Assembly (NCBI GenBank): GCA_902766575.1 | Contig: CACXED010000368.1 | Span: 1-7,569, forward strand | Origin: an uncultured Ruminococcus sp. | Lineage (GTDB): Bacteria > Bacillota > Clostridia > Oscillospirales > CAG-272 | Direction: 5' to 3' | DNA: 7,569 nt | Notes under the pieces: generated by a model | What the model was told of the DNA's origin: nothing | What the model saw: only the letters and a program-made list of their open reading frames with translations | Database searches by the model: none | In this document: piece after piece, positions 5,615 to 7,569 of the stretch | Numbering within the stretch: position 1 is the stretch's first letter | Layout: every line of letters starts with the position of its first letter | Translations under genes and position numbers: made by a program

Positions 5615-7569
5615 TCAATTAAGCTCAACTGCGAGCGCGTAAAGCATCTGTGCGGCAAGACTTCTCGGCGCCTTCTGCTGAGGATTCAGTAAGCCATCGT
5701 TTCCGGAGTATATACCATTGATGTCAGCCCACATCATCTGACTGAGCGCCCAGTCGGATACGAGCTTTGCATCGACATATTCATTCTCGAAAGCCTCGGC
5801 AGTGACATCGAGACCGGCAAACTCTGCGTATCTTGCTATGATGACAGCAGCCTGCTCGATAGTGACCTCATCGTCCACACCGAAGCATCCATTGCCGTAA
5901 CCGATCACGATCTCGTTTTCAGCAGCCCATGCGACATAAGGCGCATACCACTCACCCTCGACAACATCGTCGAAATCAACAATTTCGTAGAGCGAAGTGT
6001 CAACTCCGGCAAGACGTCCGAGGACAGTCACAAACATTGCACGGGTCATTGTGGAATCGGGAGCGAATTCTGTTTCGGAAACGCCCTTGAAAAGTCTATT
6101 GATATTCGCAAATGCGATTGCTTCATAATAGTCCGCGTCATCAGTTACATCGGTGAAAGGATTCTCCCATGCCTCAAAATCCTCATCGGCAAGCTTGATT
6201 GCAAGCTTCTCAAAGACTGCCTTTACGGTGTGATGCTTTTTTACATTCTCAAAGCAGTACTCACTGACCGCACCGACGCTGTTGCCGTCAACGATGACGT
6301 CGGCGATCTTATAGCCCTTATCAGCAATGATGACTATCTTTGCATCAGAGCCTCTCTCAGCCTCAAAGGTACCGGTGATCGAGCCGCCCTTACCTGCTTC
6401 GGTGGTGATTGTGTATTCGATCTTGGAAGGAGTATCGACGATGATTATCGGAGTATCTTCGATCTTCGGAATTGATCGGGTCTCGTTTTCTCCGCAGACA
6501 GAGCATACTCTGTGCTCAGAACCCTCCTCGGTCTTGGTAGGCTCATTGTCGGTTATCCAATCGCCCCAAGTATGACCGGGAGCTTTAACAACCACTTCTT
6601 TTGTATAATGGCATATACTGCACTCATACTTTTCAAAACCATCTTCAACACAAGTTGCAGCCTGTCCGTCTACCTTATCAAAAGTATGATTTTCTATGCC
6701 ATTTTTTTCATTGCATCCATCGTTAGTGCAGCTGTGCCAATGACTTGTTTCATCACAATCAAAATCATCTTTCCAGACATGGTCAAGCTTATCAATGGTT
6801 TCATCTTTTCTATATCCGCATTCAGAGCAGATACAATATTTCAAGCCTTCTTCAGCTTCAGTTGGATCTTTTTCGGTTGTCCATTCGCCAAATTCGTGAT
6901 CGGCTTCATCTGCCACGTTTTCACAGACATCGCAGACATGATAATGCTTTTTCTCGGTTTTTGTCCACTCGCTATAGATATGCTCTGTGTGTTCTGCTTC
7001 AGCTGTAGCCGTATAAGTTTCTTCATTAAAGACGAATGTAGCTGTATAAATGACACAATTAGTTTCTTTATCGTATGAAGATTTTACATCTTCACAAGTT
7101 ATACTCTCAACGGCTTCAGTATCACCGCACGCGCAAGCAAATGTTGCGGTGCATGAAGTATAGTCTTCAGCCCATTCATAGGTCGGTTCACCATAGGTGT
7201 GATTGTGGTTGACAGTAATAGTGCCGGTATTTATAGAGGTAGAGGCTTTGACATACCTTCCATCTTCAAGATATCCAGCATCTTCAACATTGAAACCAAT
7301 TTCGATATTACCATCAGCATTTTCGTCAACTTTGACAGTAATAGTGGCAATTGTTCCGCCTTCAAAATTTTCAGATGCATCTACAACAATGTATGAATCT
7401 GCTTTATTGAAAGTAACTGCAAGCTTACTGTCGGCAGTCTGAACATCCTCAATAGATAATCCATCACCCGCTGTTATAGTTCCCCGTAATCCGACAATAG
7501 GAGTCCCGCCAATGCTGATATCAACATCTACCGTTTCTCCGGCATCTGCATCGGCGCTTCCAATGCTGA
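5615..7569 (-). CDS. Large surface protein: cohesin-like domain, Cys-pair repeats, InlB-like repeat, three SLH domains; 5' end beyond right edge
   Basis: The frame is open from the right edge to the stop at 5615, giving 650 residues without the N-terminus; a GTG near 6916 is internal, because the frame continues upstream. From the visible N-terminal side: a cohesin-like beta domain (about 7567-7210; GETVDVDISIGG, LRGTITAGDGL, ATITVKVDE, closing TGTITV); a stretch with HTYGEPTYEWAEDYTSCTAT followed by repeats with Cys pairs (CDVC, CICSEC, CTNDGC, CSIC, CSVC) each near His/Trp signatures such as HTWGDW (about 7205-6480); an InlB-B-type repeat (about 6420-6205; GKGGSITG to HHTVKAVFEK); and three SLH domains (about 6170-5615; FTDV and TRAMFVTVLGRLAG in the first, TIEQAAVIIARYA in the second, the third divergent with APRSLAAQML). 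SLH domains bind secondary cell-wall polymers, so the protein is wall-anchored and displayed outside. The cohesin-like domain may hold a dockerin-bearing partner, but none is encoded here. Confidence 0.9.
   Translation of the reverse strand, partial: SIGSADADAGETVDVDISIGGTPIVGLRGTITAGDGLSIEDVQTADSKLAVTFNKADSYIVVDASENFEGGTIATITVKVDENADGNIEIGFNVEDAGYLEDGRYVKASTSINTGTITVNHNHTYGEPTYEWAEDYTSCTATFACACGDTEAVESITCEDVKSSYDKETNCVIYTATFVFNEETYTATAEAEHTEHIYSEWTKTEKKHYHVCDVCENVADEADHEFGEWTTEKDPTEAEEGLKYCICSECGYRKDETIDKLDHVWKDDFDCDETSHWHSCTNDGCNEKNGIENHTFDKVDGQAATCVEDGFEKYECSICHYTKEVVVKAPGHTWGDWITDNEPTKTEEGSEHRVCSVCGENETRSIPKIEDTPIIIVDTPSKIEYTITTEAGKGGSITGTFEAERGSDAKIVIIADKGYKIADVIVDGNSVGAVSEYCFENVKKHHTVKAVFEKLAIKLADEDFEAWENPFTDVTDDADYYEAIAFANINRLFKGVSETEFAPDSTMTRAMFVTVLGRLAGVDTSLYEIVDFDDVVEGEWYAPYVAWAAENEIVIGYGNGCFGVDDEVTIEQAAVIIARYAEFAGLDVTAEAFENEYVDAKLVSDWALSQMMWADINGIYSGNDGLLNPQQKAPRSLAAQMLYALAVELN

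Noticed and set aside
6841..6916. GTG at 6914-6916 as the start of the SLH protein
   Set aside because: The same frame continues without stops to the right edge and encodes recognisable repeat and cohesin-like sequence, so this codon is an internal Val.
6512..7078. 188-codon plus-strand frame resembling a membrane protein
   Set aside because: It is the complement of the Cys-repeat part of the surface protein; acidic codons read backwards give hydrophobic residues, which mimics membrane segments.

Overview
The window looks like a chromosomal segment of a Gram-positive, polysaccharide-using anaerobe of the Clostridia, plausibly an Oscillospiraceae/Ruminococcaceae-like gut or rumen bacterium. 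This is inferred from strong Shine-Dalgarno sites (one matches 11 nt of the 16S tail), near-consensus sigma-A promoters, a lipoprotein sugar-binding protein beside a divergent AraC regulator and a GH28 enzyme, and a cell-surface protein with cohesin-like and S-layer homology (SLH) modules. No species call is possible.

Layout. (1) 1-786, minus: a membrane-anchored protein of unrecognised family. It is cut by the left edge and carries an apparent one-base frameshift in an A-run just after its start codon. Its promoter (873-901) is a perfect TTGACA-N17-TATAAT overlapped by an 18-bp palindrome. (2) 997-1809, minus: an AraC-family regulator with its own strong promoter. (3) 1955-3445 and 3449-4621, plus: a two-gene operon encoding a solute-binding lipoprotein and a cytoplasmic GH28-type (pectin-related) hydrolase, closed by an intrinsic terminator at 4663-4732. 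(4) 4746-5394, minus: a type II toxin-antitoxin pair (AbrB/SpoVT-type antitoxin, then RelE/ParE-like toxin). (5) 5477-5520: a perfect 16-bp inverted repeat. (6) 5615-7569, minus: the C-terminal 650 residues of a large surface protein (cohesin-like domain, Cys-pair repeats, InlB-like repeat, three SLH domains), with its start beyond the right edge.

How the genes fit together. The divergent AraC gene probably controls the binding protein/GH28 operon: the regulator promoter is near consensus, while the operon promoter has a good -10 but a poor -35, as expected of an activated promoter. The binding protein would capture a pectin-derived oligosaccharide, and the GH28 enzyme, which has no signal peptide, would act on it after import. 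No permease or ATPase gene lies in the window, so they must be encoded elsewhere. The GH28 enzyme keeps the three catalytic aspartates at polygalacturonase spacing but lacks the His and RIK motifs, so its substrate may not be plain polygalacturonate. The toxin-antitoxin pair and the surface protein appear to be separate units.

I found no CRISPR array, tRNA, rRNA, transposase or phage gene. Nothing here is clearly a new multi-gene system. The items most worth a second look are the GH28 active site, the cohesin-like/SLH surface protein, and the frameshifted unknown membrane protein with its elaborate leader.
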